Assembly: GCA_035772735.1 (NCBI GenBank)
Contig: JASDFA010000002.1
Coordinates: 41,808,501 to 41,872,500 of the forward strand
Direction: 5' to 3'
Length of the DNA stretch: 64,000 nucleotides
Source: Datura wrightii
Lineage: Eukaryota; Streptophyta; Magnoliopsida; Solanales; Solanaceae
Part shown: positions 22,270-34,450 of the stretch, in pieces
How positions within the stretch are numbered: the first letter of the stretch is position 1
How the letters are laid out: each line of letters begins with the position of its first letter
Position numbers and translations under genes: made by a program
Notes under the pieces: model-generated
The model's input: only the letters and a program-made list of their open reading frames with translations
The model's database searches: none
Told to the model about the DNA's origin: nothing

Positions 22270-25200
22270 TGTCACAACCTGAACATAGGCTCGAATTGAG
22301 ACACAGGACATGGAGCCCCGAGAGACTCCAAGTCGACCCATAGAATGAATATACATCTAACTTAATCAATAAAAATGGAAGATCGACATAATAACCATAG
22401 TGAATGTCTGACCACAGCATAGCATTTAAAATACATACACGAATCTGAAGCTTATTATACACTATGTCTGAAAAGCCTCTAATTCTAATGAGTTGATAGG
22501 ACAAGACCCCAACTAACTCTCTAAGTCTGAAACTGAAAATAAAAAGATAATTGATAGTGAATGGTCCTCGGGAGATGAGGATTCCCCACTGAAGCTGGAT
22601 GCTCACTCTGAAAACTGTCTAGTGACGGAGCTGAGTTTGAAGATCGGAGCTTGTATCATAAAATGAAACAGCATAAAGTATGCAGTTAGTACTTGGAATG
22701 TACCGAGTATGCAATGTAAGTAAAACCACTTAAGTAAGTAAATCATTAAAACATGCATAATATAAAACATAACCAAGAAAAGAATCTGAGATTCGGACTT
22801 GCATGCTATTTTCTGAAATCATGATCTGAACATAACTGAACATCATAACTGAATCGAATGACCCAAAGCTGAAATCTGATAATCGTAAGTAAAACTGAAC
22901 ATTGGGTCAAACCTGTTTTAGAACGTGTATATATATATATATCAGGAATGATAAACATACATAACTAAAATCATGAGGGACAATGGGAGACTCATCATAT
23001 AACCGACATTACCACGATAGAGCTTATGTGGTCTCGACTATCACACTCAAGTGAGCAGAGTCGTCTAAAGCCTTGCCAGGGCTAAAACGCTACCATGATA
23101 TAAATATCAAGCTAAAGGCCCCTTGGGGTAGGGAAAAGCTTACAAAGGAGGTCCCTGAAAAACTTATCATACCTATATGGCGCGTAGTTCTAAGTCATAG
23201 GATTGACTGACCCTTAGCCTACTCAGTGCTAGACATTACTCCAAAAAACATGCATATACTCTCCATCGTTTTTCAATTAAGCTGACCATCATCTAGTGAC
23301 GAAGTTGAAGAATCATGTACATATAAAATCTAAAATCATATATGAGGAGCCTTGGCTCAAACCATACCACAAGCTGAACATAATTGGGAGTCTTGACTCC
23401 AAAACCATTTGGTAAGCTAATTGACTTTAAATCATAAATCATACTTGAACATATGGGCTTGTCCAACACATAAACATGATTGAAAATACTTGATTCACTT
23501 TAAAATATGATCATAGACATGAGTAACTTGAAAACATGTTTTTCATCATAAATATCTCATCATACTTTAACATACATCATAAATCTTAACTTTCATGAAC
23601 TTCTCATGGATGAGCATTATAATTTATAAAACTTGAAAACATGATTTATAATTGAAAACATTTTAAAACTTGCCCATGAATCATAATTTAATAATAGAAA
23701 CATGCTTAGATCATACCAATGGTAGAAACTTAGGAAATTCATGCATTGGGTTAAAACACCATAGGATCAACATATAGATTTTCATGAATTAGAGAGGGAT
23801 TTTGGGCATGGGTGTGAAAAAATTCACCTATTCATAACCCTACATACCTAAGAGAATTTGATTCTACAACCTCTCTAATTGTCCTAGGAAGAATTGATGA
23901 AAAACTTAAAGGAATTAAGCTTAATCACCTCTCTAGACTTCTAAGTTTGTATGCATGAATAGTGTTATACCTTGGAAGCCCAAAGATTAGACCCGGGAGT
24001 TGAAAAGGAGAAAAGTTTTAAAACTAGTATCAGGCACAGAACGGGTCATGAGGCGACGATGGGAGCAGCCCATGAGTCGTGATGTGACTCGTGGTGAGAC
24101 CCAGGTGATGAGTTGAAATTTGGGAAATGGCATCCTCACGGACATGACCACGAGTCGTGGTCAGGCCTCACAACTCGTTAGGCCAGTCGTGGGGAGTGAT
24201 TAGTGAGAAAAGAGAAGGAAGGAGGTAATGTACCTAATGGAAGGACCCCGCCAGTCGTGGTCAGTCACCATGGTTTATAGGGCGGATTGTGAGGAGCATG
24301 GTGAAGTAAAATAAATATCCATGGTAGTGTACATAAAAAGTGGTGACCACGAGTTGTGGTCACCAGTAATGAATTGTGATATCAACCATGATGAACCCAC
24401 ATGACCTGGTAAGGAGTGTACTCGATAGATCATGCCACAAGTCGTGGCCAAGGGGACAAGTCATTAGGTCCCTCGTGGGGAGTAACTGGCAGTTATTTTC
24501 TGCGAATTTAGTAAGGGCTTTTTCGTAATTCCTAAAATCCAAGAGGCCTAATCTACGTCATTTTAAGCTATGAATGATGTTGTTTAAGAGGGTTAAGTTC
24601 ATTTTAGGCTATAATCATTCATGCATGCAAGGATAGAAGGTTAGAGGGGGTGATCAAGCGTGTTCTTCTCCAAATTGTTTTCAATTCCCCTTGGACAATC
24701 AGAGAAGTGTAAGAATCAGCCTCAATCAGGCATGTAGGGTTATGAATAGGTGAATCCTTTCACACACATGTCTAATCCCTCTCTAAATTATGAAATTCCT
24801 ATGTCTAATCTATGAGGTTTTAACCCCAATGCATGAATTCCCTTATTCACTACATGGGTATGATTTTAATATGTTTCTACTAATGAATTATGAATCATGG
24901 GCAAGTTTTATGATGTTTTCAATTAAAATAATGTTTCAAGTCTTATGAATTAAAAATCCCATTGATGAGAAATTCATGAAAGATGAGATTTATGATGAAT
25001 GTATGATTATGATGAGATGTTATGATGAAAAGCACATTTTCAAGCTACGTATGTTTGTAATAATGTTTTCAATGTGAATTGAGTATTTTTCAAGCATGAG
25101 AAAGTATTGGGCAACGCCAACATGTTCAAGTATGATTTATGATTTCTCGAATTAAGCTTACCACATAGTTTTGGAGCGAAGACTCAATTATTTTTTAGCA

Positions 25201-26983
25201 TGCAGTATGGTTTGAGTTAAAGCTTCTCAAATGCATGATTTCAGATTTGAGATGTATTTGATTATTGAGCTTCATCAATAGACGATGTTGAGCTTCGTTG
25301 AAAAAAGATGCAGAGCATATGCATGTTTTTCGGAGAAGTGTCTAGCACCGAGTAGGCTAAGGGTCGATAACCCTATGCCTTAGTACTATGCACCAACGTA
25401 GGTTTATACTTATATATATTACTTCTATACCTCCCTTGTGGCGTATCCCCCATCCCGATTGGCCCACGAGCTTGATATCGATATCATGGTACCATCCCTA
25501 GGCCTGGCAAGGCTTTGGACGGCTCTACCAATTTGAGTGTAATAGTTGGGACCACGTAAGCTCTATCGTGGCATGTCGGTTAAAAGACAAGTCTCCCATT
25601 GTTCCTCATGATTTCAACTATGCATGTTCATCATTCATGATATTTATATATCTATATATGATCTAAAGCAGGTTTGACTCAATATTAAGTTTTACTAATT
25701 ACTAATAGATTTCAACTTTGAGTCAATCAATTCAATGATGATGTTAGATGATGTTATGTTATGTATGATGAAATCATGATTTCAGAAAGAATGCATGCCA
25801 GTCCAAGTCTCAGATCTTATTGTTTATATTTCACATTATGCATGTCTTTAAATGATTTTACTTATTTGAGCGGTCTTACTTACCCTGCATACTCGGTATA
25901 TTCCACATACTGACTGCATACTCTATGCTGTATCGTTTCATGATATAGGACCCGGTACTCAAACTCAGCCCCGTTCCTAGAAAGTCAACATAGTTAGCAT
26001 CTTACGATAGTAGGTGAGTCCTCATCTCCCGAGGACCAATCTTATTCGGATTTCCTCCATGTATTTTTAGTTTTAACTTTTTTCAGTTAGTTGGGATCTT
26101 GTCCCATCAACTCATCATGTTTAGAGGCTTTTCCGACAAAGGATGTATTCAGCTTCAGATTGTGTATTCTATTGTTATATTTAATTTAGACTTCCACTAA
26201 GATTATTATGTTAATTTTTCAGTTTTAGTAATTGAGTTAGATGTATGTTCATGCCATGGGTCGACTTGGAGTCTCTTGAGGCTCCTTGTCCCGTGTCTCG
26301 TTTTGGGCCTCTATTCGAGTCATGAAAAATAGGAATAGCTTATAATGAACTTACCCCTCTTAAAACTCACTATTCATAGCTTAACATGATGTAGTTTAGG
26401 CATTAGGATCATAGGAATTACGGAAAATCCCGTACTAAATTCATAGAAAAAACTGACTGCCAGTCCCAACGAGGGACTAGAAGATTCATCACCACTGGGC
26501 ACGAGTCCTTATCTCCTATAGTTATGCACACTGGCCAATTTTACTCAAAGGGTCCCCATGAGGGACCTGATGACTCATCACTGGTGACCACGACTCATGA
26601 TCACCTCTCGTTAACTCCACTACCAAAAACATTTAAGCCTTAACCAATATCTGACGAAGATTCACCTAATGAATCGTGGCATTTGACCATGACTCATGGT
26701 GTCCAATCATGGGGTACACTGCCAACTCATCCTTCATCCTTCAACTGCCCTTGACCACGGGTGACCAAACAGCTCGTGGGGTTGACCACGACAAATGGTC
26801 ACACCTGTGTTCACCCCACTTTGAAATTTCCAGGAAAGTCAACACTCCTCACCACAAGTCACTTAATGACTAATGGTCAACCTAATGGGTCACAGGACGA
26901 CTCGTTCTATGACCTGGTGTAGAAAATTCTGTTTTCCCCGTTTCAACTTCCAGGTCTGATCTTACGGCTTTTGGGGCATTATA
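22270..26983 (-). repeat. 5' LTR of element B, interrupted by solo LTR S1
   Basis: On the minus strand it starts at 26983 (TATAATGCC, one change from the TGTAATGCC of the 3' LTR) and ends at 22270 (TTGTGACA). Removing the insert 23963-26327 and one AATAG copy leaves about 2.34 kb, close to the 2.37-kb length of S1. A short (TA)n run at about 22928-22942 lies in the R/U5 side. Bases 26460-26910 hold the palindromic-word U3 array. Confidence 0.85.
23963..26327 (+). mobile_element. solo LTR S1 (Tekay/Del family) with AATAG duplication
   Basis: The LTR runs TGTTATACC...GTCATGAAA and is flanked on both sides by AATAG (23958-23962 and 26328-26332). It has no internal domain, so it is the product of recombination between the two LTRs of a former full element. 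Its content mirrors the LTR it sits in but in reverse: 24560-24900 is complementary to 23700-23960 and 26335-26400. The terminal CA has become AA. U3 contains the perfect palindrome TGACCACGAGTCGTGGTCA at 24145-24163. Confidence 0.9.
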
Positions 26984-26987
26984 ATAG

Positions 26988-27475
26988 TAAAGGGATGACG
27001 ATACATAATGCCCGTCTCACTTAAGAAAATTTGACATCAGAAAAGACAGCGAGAGTCTTGGGCTATTTAGTAAAGGACTAGACTTAATACTATGAGGCAC
27101 CTTTGGGTTGAAACCCCAAGGGGACAAAATTGTGCTAGGCAAAGGCCCAAAAGTGCACAATACTTCACAGTGTTGGGCCAGGGTCATTACAGGTGGTATC
27201 AAAGCCGACTCTCGACTAATACGGTAGTGGGGCAAACATCAGCGAGGATGCATACCCTATGGGGGTGAGTGAAGGGACGATGATACATAACGCCTGGCTC
27301 ACTTAGGCAATTCCCACATCGAAAAAGAGAGGGAGAGGTCCTGGGTTATTTAGTAAAGGACTGGACTTAATACTGTGAGGCATCTTTTGGGTTGAAAACC
27401 CAAGGGGTTAAAACCGTGTAGGGACGAGGCCCAAAAGCGAACAATACTTCACAATGTTGGGCCAGGGTCGTTACA
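26988..27475 (+). mobile_element. TRIM (terminal-repeat retrotransposon in miniature)
   Basis: Two direct repeats of about 205 bp (26988-27191 and 27270-27475) share, for example, ttatttagtaaaggactgga-type sequence and end in TTACA. Between them are only 78 bases: a tRNA-Met primer site TGGTATCAAAGCC at 27194-27206 and a G-rich tract (atgggggtgag) before the second repeat. It has no coding capacity, so it would depend on proteins from other elements. The left repeat starts TA instead of TG and abuts element B. No clear target duplication was found. Confidence 0.85.
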
Positions 27476-28061
27476 ACTTCATTACGACCCACAAGTCCTA
27501 AGTGATTTTGAGTGCAGTTGTTCTACATTAGTGGTAAATTACACGAACGGAAAACCTATGGGTCGAGTTGTATGCATAAATATTTCTTTTGGGAGAGTGA
27601 GCGTGATCATCTCTTTCTACAATCCCTTGTGTGTATGCATCGATTTCATGATAAAGAATGGGGATTCTCTCTTCTGTGAGTGGCATCATTCCTTTTGAGG
27701 ACATAATTGCATTAAAGTAAATGTGTGCATAAGGCATGAGAAGTCAAGCTCTAAGGCAAACTTTGAATTTGCAATGATTATGAATTGAGATGTGATGTGT
27801 ACTTTGTGGATAAGCTATGCCCTTGTTTTACAAAATGAAATCTCTTGTTGGATCATGTTTATGAATGGTGGTGGCCTCTTGAAATTCTCCCATTTTTATT
27901 TTTGGGGGAATTTTCTTCTCTTTTTCGGTGAGTTGGTGAGAATTTTTGGGTTTTCATGAATTAAGTGGTCATTGATGTATAAAGTTATGTGGAGTGGCAT
28001 GTTTCTCAATTAATAAGATTTGCATTACTTGAGGACAAGCAATGGTTCAAGTTTGGGAGTT
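27476..28061 (+). other. 3' untranslated tract of Athila element H with polypurine tract
   Basis: This aligns with the 3' tract of element D (52018-52160): both carry a run around ttagtgg, acttatgggtc or cctatgggtc and ttcttttgggagag. It ends with gaggacaagcaatggttcaa and then gtttgggagt, a polypurine-like tract, right before the LTR. The upstream body of H is not in the window. No genes are seen. Confidence 0.7.
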
Positions 28062-29163
28062 TGATGAGTTGGTAATTTACCAACTCATTAGGCTCTTAAG
28101 CATGAGCTTTATCTTAGTTTTCAAGTCATTTAGATGAATTTTATGCTTTCCTTTTTTGTGTAGATATCTGATTTGAATAAAAAGAATAAGAAATAGAGTA
28201 AAAAGAAGGAAATCAGGTGAAAACCAACGCACCATAGGAGAACACCGGCGAAACGCTGGCCTAACACAGATGACCACTGCTTTGAGGAAATAAAGAAATC
28301 GGCGTTCGCAGATGTCAACCGGCAACATGCCAGTTAACTCTTGTACGGGCGCCTGAACTTGCTTGATCAAAGAGAAAGAAATCGGCGTAACGTGGTTGGA
28401 GGCCGGCGAATCACCAAAAGACCCACCGAATGATACTGGAAATCACTGAAGGAGCAGTAGATGACAGACGGTGGTTCAGAAAATGTAACCGGTGAACTGC
28501 TAGTACTTTCGCAATTGCCAAAACACCTGAGCAGGGGCATTTGCGTCGGACACTGAAAAAGAGGGGATTGGTTGCCCTATCTTTATATATATTCTAGAAG
28601 GTAGTACTCTGTACATATCAAATCTTAACTTTAGCTTTTTAGACATTCCTTTTGCTAAGGAAGAAAGTAGAATTCAATTGGTAGAAATTGTTGAACATTG
28701 TTTTTCTTTTCTTCATCTTCTTCTTTAGCAAGATACCACAATTGTTACAGACATATTTTTAAATTTTATTTTGCTGCTCTTATTAATAAAATCAATGAGT
28801 TTATTATTGAATATGCTCTTTAGTTTCTTAACCATGAGTAGCTAAATTATCATCTAGAGGTGTGTGGTGATGAGTGCTTAATTAGAATGGGCATTGCTAG
28901 ATTCATCTCAATATTGCTTAATTAGTGTAAATCTATTGAGTTCTCTCCAATTTATAATTGATGATCCCTAGTTGTGGATGTGGGTCTACTTTTCTTACTT
29001 GATTTCTACTTGAACAAGAATAATGGAGTATTAGGAGAGAATTTGATAGGGGAAATTGAGGTGACGTTGTGGACTTGGGCTAGACATAGCCAAAATCCAT
29101 ATTCACAATAGTTAATAGCTAGAGATAGTTCATCTATTAATCCAAACTTGATTGGGATGGTTT
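28062..29163 (+). repeat. LTR of Athila element H, truncated
   Basis: It begins TGATGAGTTGGTAA and aligns with the M LTR (minus strand, 41499 to 40054), for example around cttagttttcaagtcattt at 28113 and its complement near 41430. Alignment fades before the microsatellite at 29206. The expected 3' end with TTATCA is missing. Bases 29145-29163 recur at 29187-29205 as a direct repeat (aacttgattgggatggttt). Confidence 0.75.
28064..28088. repeat. LTR-terminal palindrome of element H
   Basis: Arms ATGAGTTGGTAA and TTACCAACTCAT are perfectly complementary around a single central base, starting two bases inside the LTR. The same structure is at 41473-41497 in element M. Confidence 0.95.
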
Positions 29164-29202
29164 AATTATGTCTAGTGATTCAAAAAAACTTGATTGGGAT
29201 GG

Positions 29203-29410
<208 letters not shown>

Positions 29411-31229
29411 AATTATAGTTATAGACACACACACACACTCGTATGTACACAAATTTATAGCAGATCCCACATCTTCAAATATAGTTATAGAATTTTTTCA
29501 ACATTCTCGTATGTACACTTTTTATTTTTATTTTTTGTATTTCTATATTTTGCTGATTTGATATATTGTGAATCATTACTTATATTTGTTATTAAAATGA
29601 TCTATAATTAAATAATTTTATTAATTATTATATTTAAATAAATTTAAACTATATGTTTAAATAATTTTTTAAATATAACTTGAAATATTTTAATAACGAT
29701 AGTCAGAACACAAAATTCTTTAGCCATGGTAGACATCAACATATTATAAAAATCATAAAAGCCATATAGTTCATAAGTGTCGATCTTAGTTAACAGTAAC
29801 CTAAGATAGTCACATATTAATGTTGTAGTATTGCGCCCTTATATTACACCAATTTAATAACTTGTGAATCATTTTCTTATATTTATTATTAAAATGACCT
29901 TTAATTAAATAATTTTATTAATTATTATGTTTAAATAAATTTAAAATACATATTAGATACTTCCAAAAATATAATTTGAAATATTTCACGATAGTAAAAA
30001 CTCAAAGTAGACATGATAGACATCATTTTATTATAGAAATCACTAAAATCATATAGTTCATGAGTATCGATCTAGTTAGCAATAACCCAAGAGTCATGTA
30101 TTGATATTGTAGTCTTATGGCCCTATATATAATTTTTATTATATACGAGACATGCCGAGTCACACTCGAGTGATTGACAAATAAGCTGGAGTAGATCTCA
30201 TTTTTCATGCAATAAAAAATTCAAGCCCTTTTTTTTCGGCTAGTTTTCCTTTTCCTATATCTTCTTTTGTAACTATTATAGAATTGAGTCAATATTTTAT
30301 ATAAGTAATCAATCTTTATTTTATCATTACTTTTCTTTTATGTTATTTTTTTCATTTTCATTAATTTAAAAAAAATAAAAATGAGGTAGTTAAAATTGAA
30401 AAAATTGTAAAACTTGGATAATGAAATTGAAGAATATTTTGATAAATTTTAGTTATGATCATCAAACTCTGAGTTTATCATACAAAAAATTACTTTCTTA
30501 TTTTTTTGGTTATATAAAATTCATCTTAATTTAAAATTTATTACATAAAATTATTTTTATTTTATTTTTTATCACATTAAAGTATTCTACCTTTAAAGTT
30601 TATCACACAAAAATTGTCTTATTTAATTTTTATAAGGTGTTTATGATATTTACTATACAAATGAGTATATTAGTAAGGAAAAAATAGTCAAATCATATTT
30701 TATTTAATATTAATAATGGTGTTTTAAAATTATTATAAAAAAATCAAACTAAGAAAAATAAATGTAATATTGTACACCTCTAACGAGTTTTATGTTATGA
30801 ACCAAAATATTAAGGGCTATTTCTAAAATTATCCTGAATGTAATTAACTATTTTGGAGCGTTATTTCATATTTTCGATATAAAAATCAAAATTCAAATGA
30901 AATTTATTCTTAGTTAACATGATGAAAGTTGAATAACTTTCAAGTAACAAAAAATAAAAAGTTGACTTTTGTCTGATAAATTTTAAATTTGAATGATTTT
31001 TAGTTAAAAAATATATTAAAATTTTTAAAAAATTTGTGTGAATGATTTGAATTGAATAATTTTTATATAATAAAAATTAAAATAAATTATATGTGGTAAA
31101 TTAAAAATTAAATGATGAACTTTATTCAAAAATATTTTAGCAGTTATGATCCATTTATAATAAAATTAGTTTTAAATTTTCTAATAAAACAGAAAAAAAA
31201 GGAACAAGAGAAGAGAAAAAACGCTTCCT
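29411..31229. other. AT-rich spacer with a 296-bp tandem duplication
   Basis: No gene or recognised retroelement is seen here. Two tandem units, 29566-29861 and 29862 to about 30140, share ttgtgaatcatt, taattaaataattttatt and catatagttcat, at roughly 80 per cent identity by eye. The rest is very AT-rich. It could be an old intergenic remnant or a decayed non-autonomous element. Confidence 0.6.
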
Positions 31230-31272
31230 CGCCATTATGCAAACCCTGGTGAGCACCGCCTAAAGTTCATCC

Positions 31273-33270
31273 ATGGCTTTGCCGGCCACTGGTCAGCCTC
31301 CTCTGAAGGTTGGCAGGACCATATCTTTAAAATTCCAAACACAATTCCCAACATTTTATGGTTCAATCAATCAGAACAATAAACAAACGGTACCAAACAT
31401 GGAAACATCAAAGATAAGTATGGCACGGATATTGCAACAAAGTACTGGAGGCTCAAGAGGGAGGGGGGGGGGTTTACCTACAATCATAACTAAAGAAGCA
31501 ACACTAATCAATGGTGAATATGTTATAAAATGGATAGAGGTAGATGTGGCAAAGATGGACTTGATTGAAAATCTGAATTATGCAGTCATCGGAAAATTTT
31601 CACATGGTGGCCATTGATTGAAGAATTGAGAAAAATTATACCTACTCAATGTGGTGTGCAAGGTGAATGCAAAATTGGAATGTTACAACATAGACATGAG
31701 TTAATTAAATGTGTGATTATGGAGGATTTCATTAATATCATGAAAAAGAATACACATTACTTGAAATCAAAGGATGGTGGGTTATATATGATGAGGCCTC
31801 TGATATACGACTCGAAATTCAAGACTAAAGCAGAAACTACTGAGGAGATAGCTTGGATTTCTTTCCCTAATCTCCTGCCAACTTTTTTTGTTAAGGAAGC
31901 TCTATTTACTATTGCTTCTATTGTAGGTAATCCATTAAAAGTTGATTTGGCTACAATAAATAAGATATGATCAAGCTAAGAAAGGGTTAAAGTACAGGTA
32001 TATCTAGCCTGCAACCTGCCTAAAAAGGTGAAAATAGAAATTCAAGATGAGGTGACTGGAATAACAAGGGTAGAAAAGGTGAGCATTGTATAGGATTATC
32101 TTCCTAAATATTGTATAAATTGCAAATTACAAGGAATGGCTAGGAGGAATGTTGGTATAGTCGATCAGAGGATGTGGAAGAGACAAAGGATGAAAAAAGA
32201 GGATGTGAGCACGAAAATAGGCCATAGAGTAAAACTAGTGAGAACCATCAACAACATTAATATTTCTTCCCAGAGTTTTGGAAAGTGGTAGAGTTTTAGG
32301 AGATCTAGAAGGCTAGAAATCAACACAAAACAAAGAGAAAGAAAAGGCGATAAGTAAAGAGGATACAGGCAGGAAAGACAAAATGGTGACAGACTCCAAC
32401 CTTTTTACGCCCCTGACTGATAAGGAAGAAGAAAATGCTCTTAATGAAGCAGAATTAATGCAAAATGCAGGTACAAAGTTAGATCACCATGTGGGGATAA
32501 CAACATTAAAAGGAAATCTAGGAGGAAGACAGCCAAAACACGTATAATACCACCAAAGTTTGGGTGGTTAAAATGTGGGGAGATAGAGTGGAAGAGGCTG
32601 AGGAGGGTGATATCAGTGAGAGTACAACTGGGATCGTGAAGGAATGTTGCTCGGGGGTTTACCTAGATCAGGGAAAGGAGTCGGGGGAATAGGAGATAGA
32701 GACAAAGGGGAAAGACGGAGTTGATGGGGATGAAGAAGTGTAATATGAGGTAGCAATGGAGGTTGGGGTTTATTCTCTAACAACAGTGAGAGATAATGTA
32801 GAGGGAGATGATAATAGAAGAGCAATTATAATTAGCCAACATTTCCAACATGAATATCCATTGGTAGTGGTAAACTTGGCAGATCTAGTTGGAGGGGAGG
32901 AGGAAAAGTAAAAACCAGACACACTTGGGGGTTACAAAATATAGTATAACAGTGCCGAGAGAAGGGAAGGTCAGAGGGACCATGAAGAAAATGTAACAAC
33001 AGAGGACAAACAAGCAAATATGAACATTAAGGGATCTAGTTCGACCCGAGAATTACATAATATTGTTACTCACAATCTCCTAGTAAATGGGGACAACAAA
33101 AAAGAGAGTGATATTATCAAGGATATTAAGGATGGAGTTCCTATACAAGAAAAGCTAGCAGATGTGTCTCCAAGAGCTTAGTATAAAAGGAATACAAAAA
33201 GGCAAAAACAAATAGCATAATAATCACAGTAGCCAATTAGGATTATGACAAGGAGTAGTGCCAACAAACC
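31273..33270 (+). pseudogene. LINE ORF1-like RNA-binding protein, broken
   Basis: ATG at 31273 (MALPATGQPP) opens a frame that shifts near 31615 and continues to 31970 with FFVKEALFTIASIVGNPLKV, a DUF4283-like ending. A further block (LPKYCINCKLQG near 32110) is a degraded zinc knuckle in which the usual His is lost. Beyond 32300 the sequence is rich in charged codons with many stops and no domain I can name. ORF1 proteins coat LINE RNA. Confidence 0.65.
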
Positions 33271-33279
33271 TAGTTCCAA

Positions 33280-34450
33280 ATGCTAAAAGTATTTATTTGG
33301 AACATTAGATCTATTAGAACTAATAAAACTTTTCACAGGTTACAAATGATACATAGGAATCACCAATTCTGTCTCATTGCATTGATGGAGCCTTTTCAAC
33401 AGGTTGGACGTATAGAAAAGTATGGAAGGAAGTTGGGGATGCAGAAGATAGGAACATATTATAATGGGAAGATTTGGGTTTTTGTAAAAAATTCAAATTG
33501 TGAGTGACACTGAGCAACAAATAACACTAGAGTTAGTAAGTCAAGAGCTGAATATAAATATGGTGACAACCTTGGTATATGTTAAATGTTTAGTATATGT
33601 GAGGTTACACTTTTGGGAGAGCATATAACAACTGGCCAATACTATCACGATGCCTTGATTGGTAGGAGGGGATTTCAATATGGTGATGAATGAGGAAGAA
33701 AAAAATTGTAGGTCAGCCTATTATGCTATAGGATGTGGAAGATTTTGCTTTTTACATCAATTCATCAGAATTATTAGAAGTTCCTTTTAAAGGAAGCCCA
33801 TCAACCTGGAGGAATGAAAGGATATCATATGATTGCATATTTGAAATGTTGGACAGCTAGTGGCATCTTAGAAAAAATTGGATAATGTTGGAAATGTGGA
33901 AATAGAGCATCTTACAAGGATAGGGTCAGACCTTAACCCATTATTTATTTCAATTGGGGCAAATAATCAAAGTATTCAAAAACCATTTAGATTCCTCAAA
34001 TTTTGGACAGAACATGCTGATTTTCAAAGAGTGGTGGAATAGGATTGGACAACGGACTTTGCAGGTCACCCTTTTTTTAGTGTTTAAGCATAAGGTTAAA
34101 CAAGTAAAAAAAGGCTTTGTCCAAATGGAATAAGGAAACATATGGGGATATCTTTAAACAATTCATTAGAGAAGAAATTGAGAGAATTAAAGAGCAATTG
34201 TTTGAAGAGCAACCTACAACCAATAACATAATAGTATTGCAGCAAGCTTAGGCTGAGCTGAAAAAATACATCCACTATGAGGAGGAATTTTGAAAACAAA
34301 AACTAGAGTGGAATGGCATGTGGAGGGGGATAGGAATACTAGGTTCTTTCAGAACCTGGTTAATGGCAGAAGAAGAAAATTGTAGGTTAAGAGAATACAA
34401 GATGATGAGGGGAACTGGCTAGAAAATAGAAACTTAATAAAGCAGGTTAA
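33280..34450 (+). pseudogene. LINE ORF2 endonuclease domain, broken
   Basis: ATG at 33280 starts MLKVFIWNIRSIRTNKTF, the apurinic/apyrimidinic-type endonuclease entry, in which WNIR carries the conserved Asn. LIALMEPF follows with the catalytic Glu. Further blocks such as GGDFNMV near 33665 and FKGSPSTWRN near 33785 are visible in other frames. The endonuclease would nick target DNA to prime reverse transcription. Frameshifts after 33507 destroy the frame. Confidence 0.75.

Larger units (their letters stand above)
8531..26983 (-). mobile_element. Tekay/Del-type Ty3/gypsy retrotransposon B, split by two insertions
   Basis: On the minus strand B runs from its 5' LTR (26983 to 22270), through primer site, gag, protease, RT, RNase H and integrase (22059 to 17617), skips nested element A (17616-10218), resumes with the chromodomain end (10217 to 10005), and ends in a truncated 3' LTR (9772 to 8531). 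Integrase residues continue across A (VESVGV at 17617; DILSYEE from 10210), which proves that the halves were once joined. A solo LTR of the same family interrupts the 5' LTR at 23963-26327. Many stops make B inactive. The 3' LTR has lost its last 1.1 kb. Confidence 0.88.

Noticed and set aside
26988..27475. CRISPR-like or satellite interpretation of the repeated 205-bp units
   Set aside because: Only two units, with a primer-binding site and G-rich tract between them, fit a TRIM much better; the context is eukaryotic.
26983..27480. Target duplication for the TRIM (acttc on the right)
   Set aside because: The left flank is atag next to element B, so the two sides do not match; B's insertion or later change hides the original flank.
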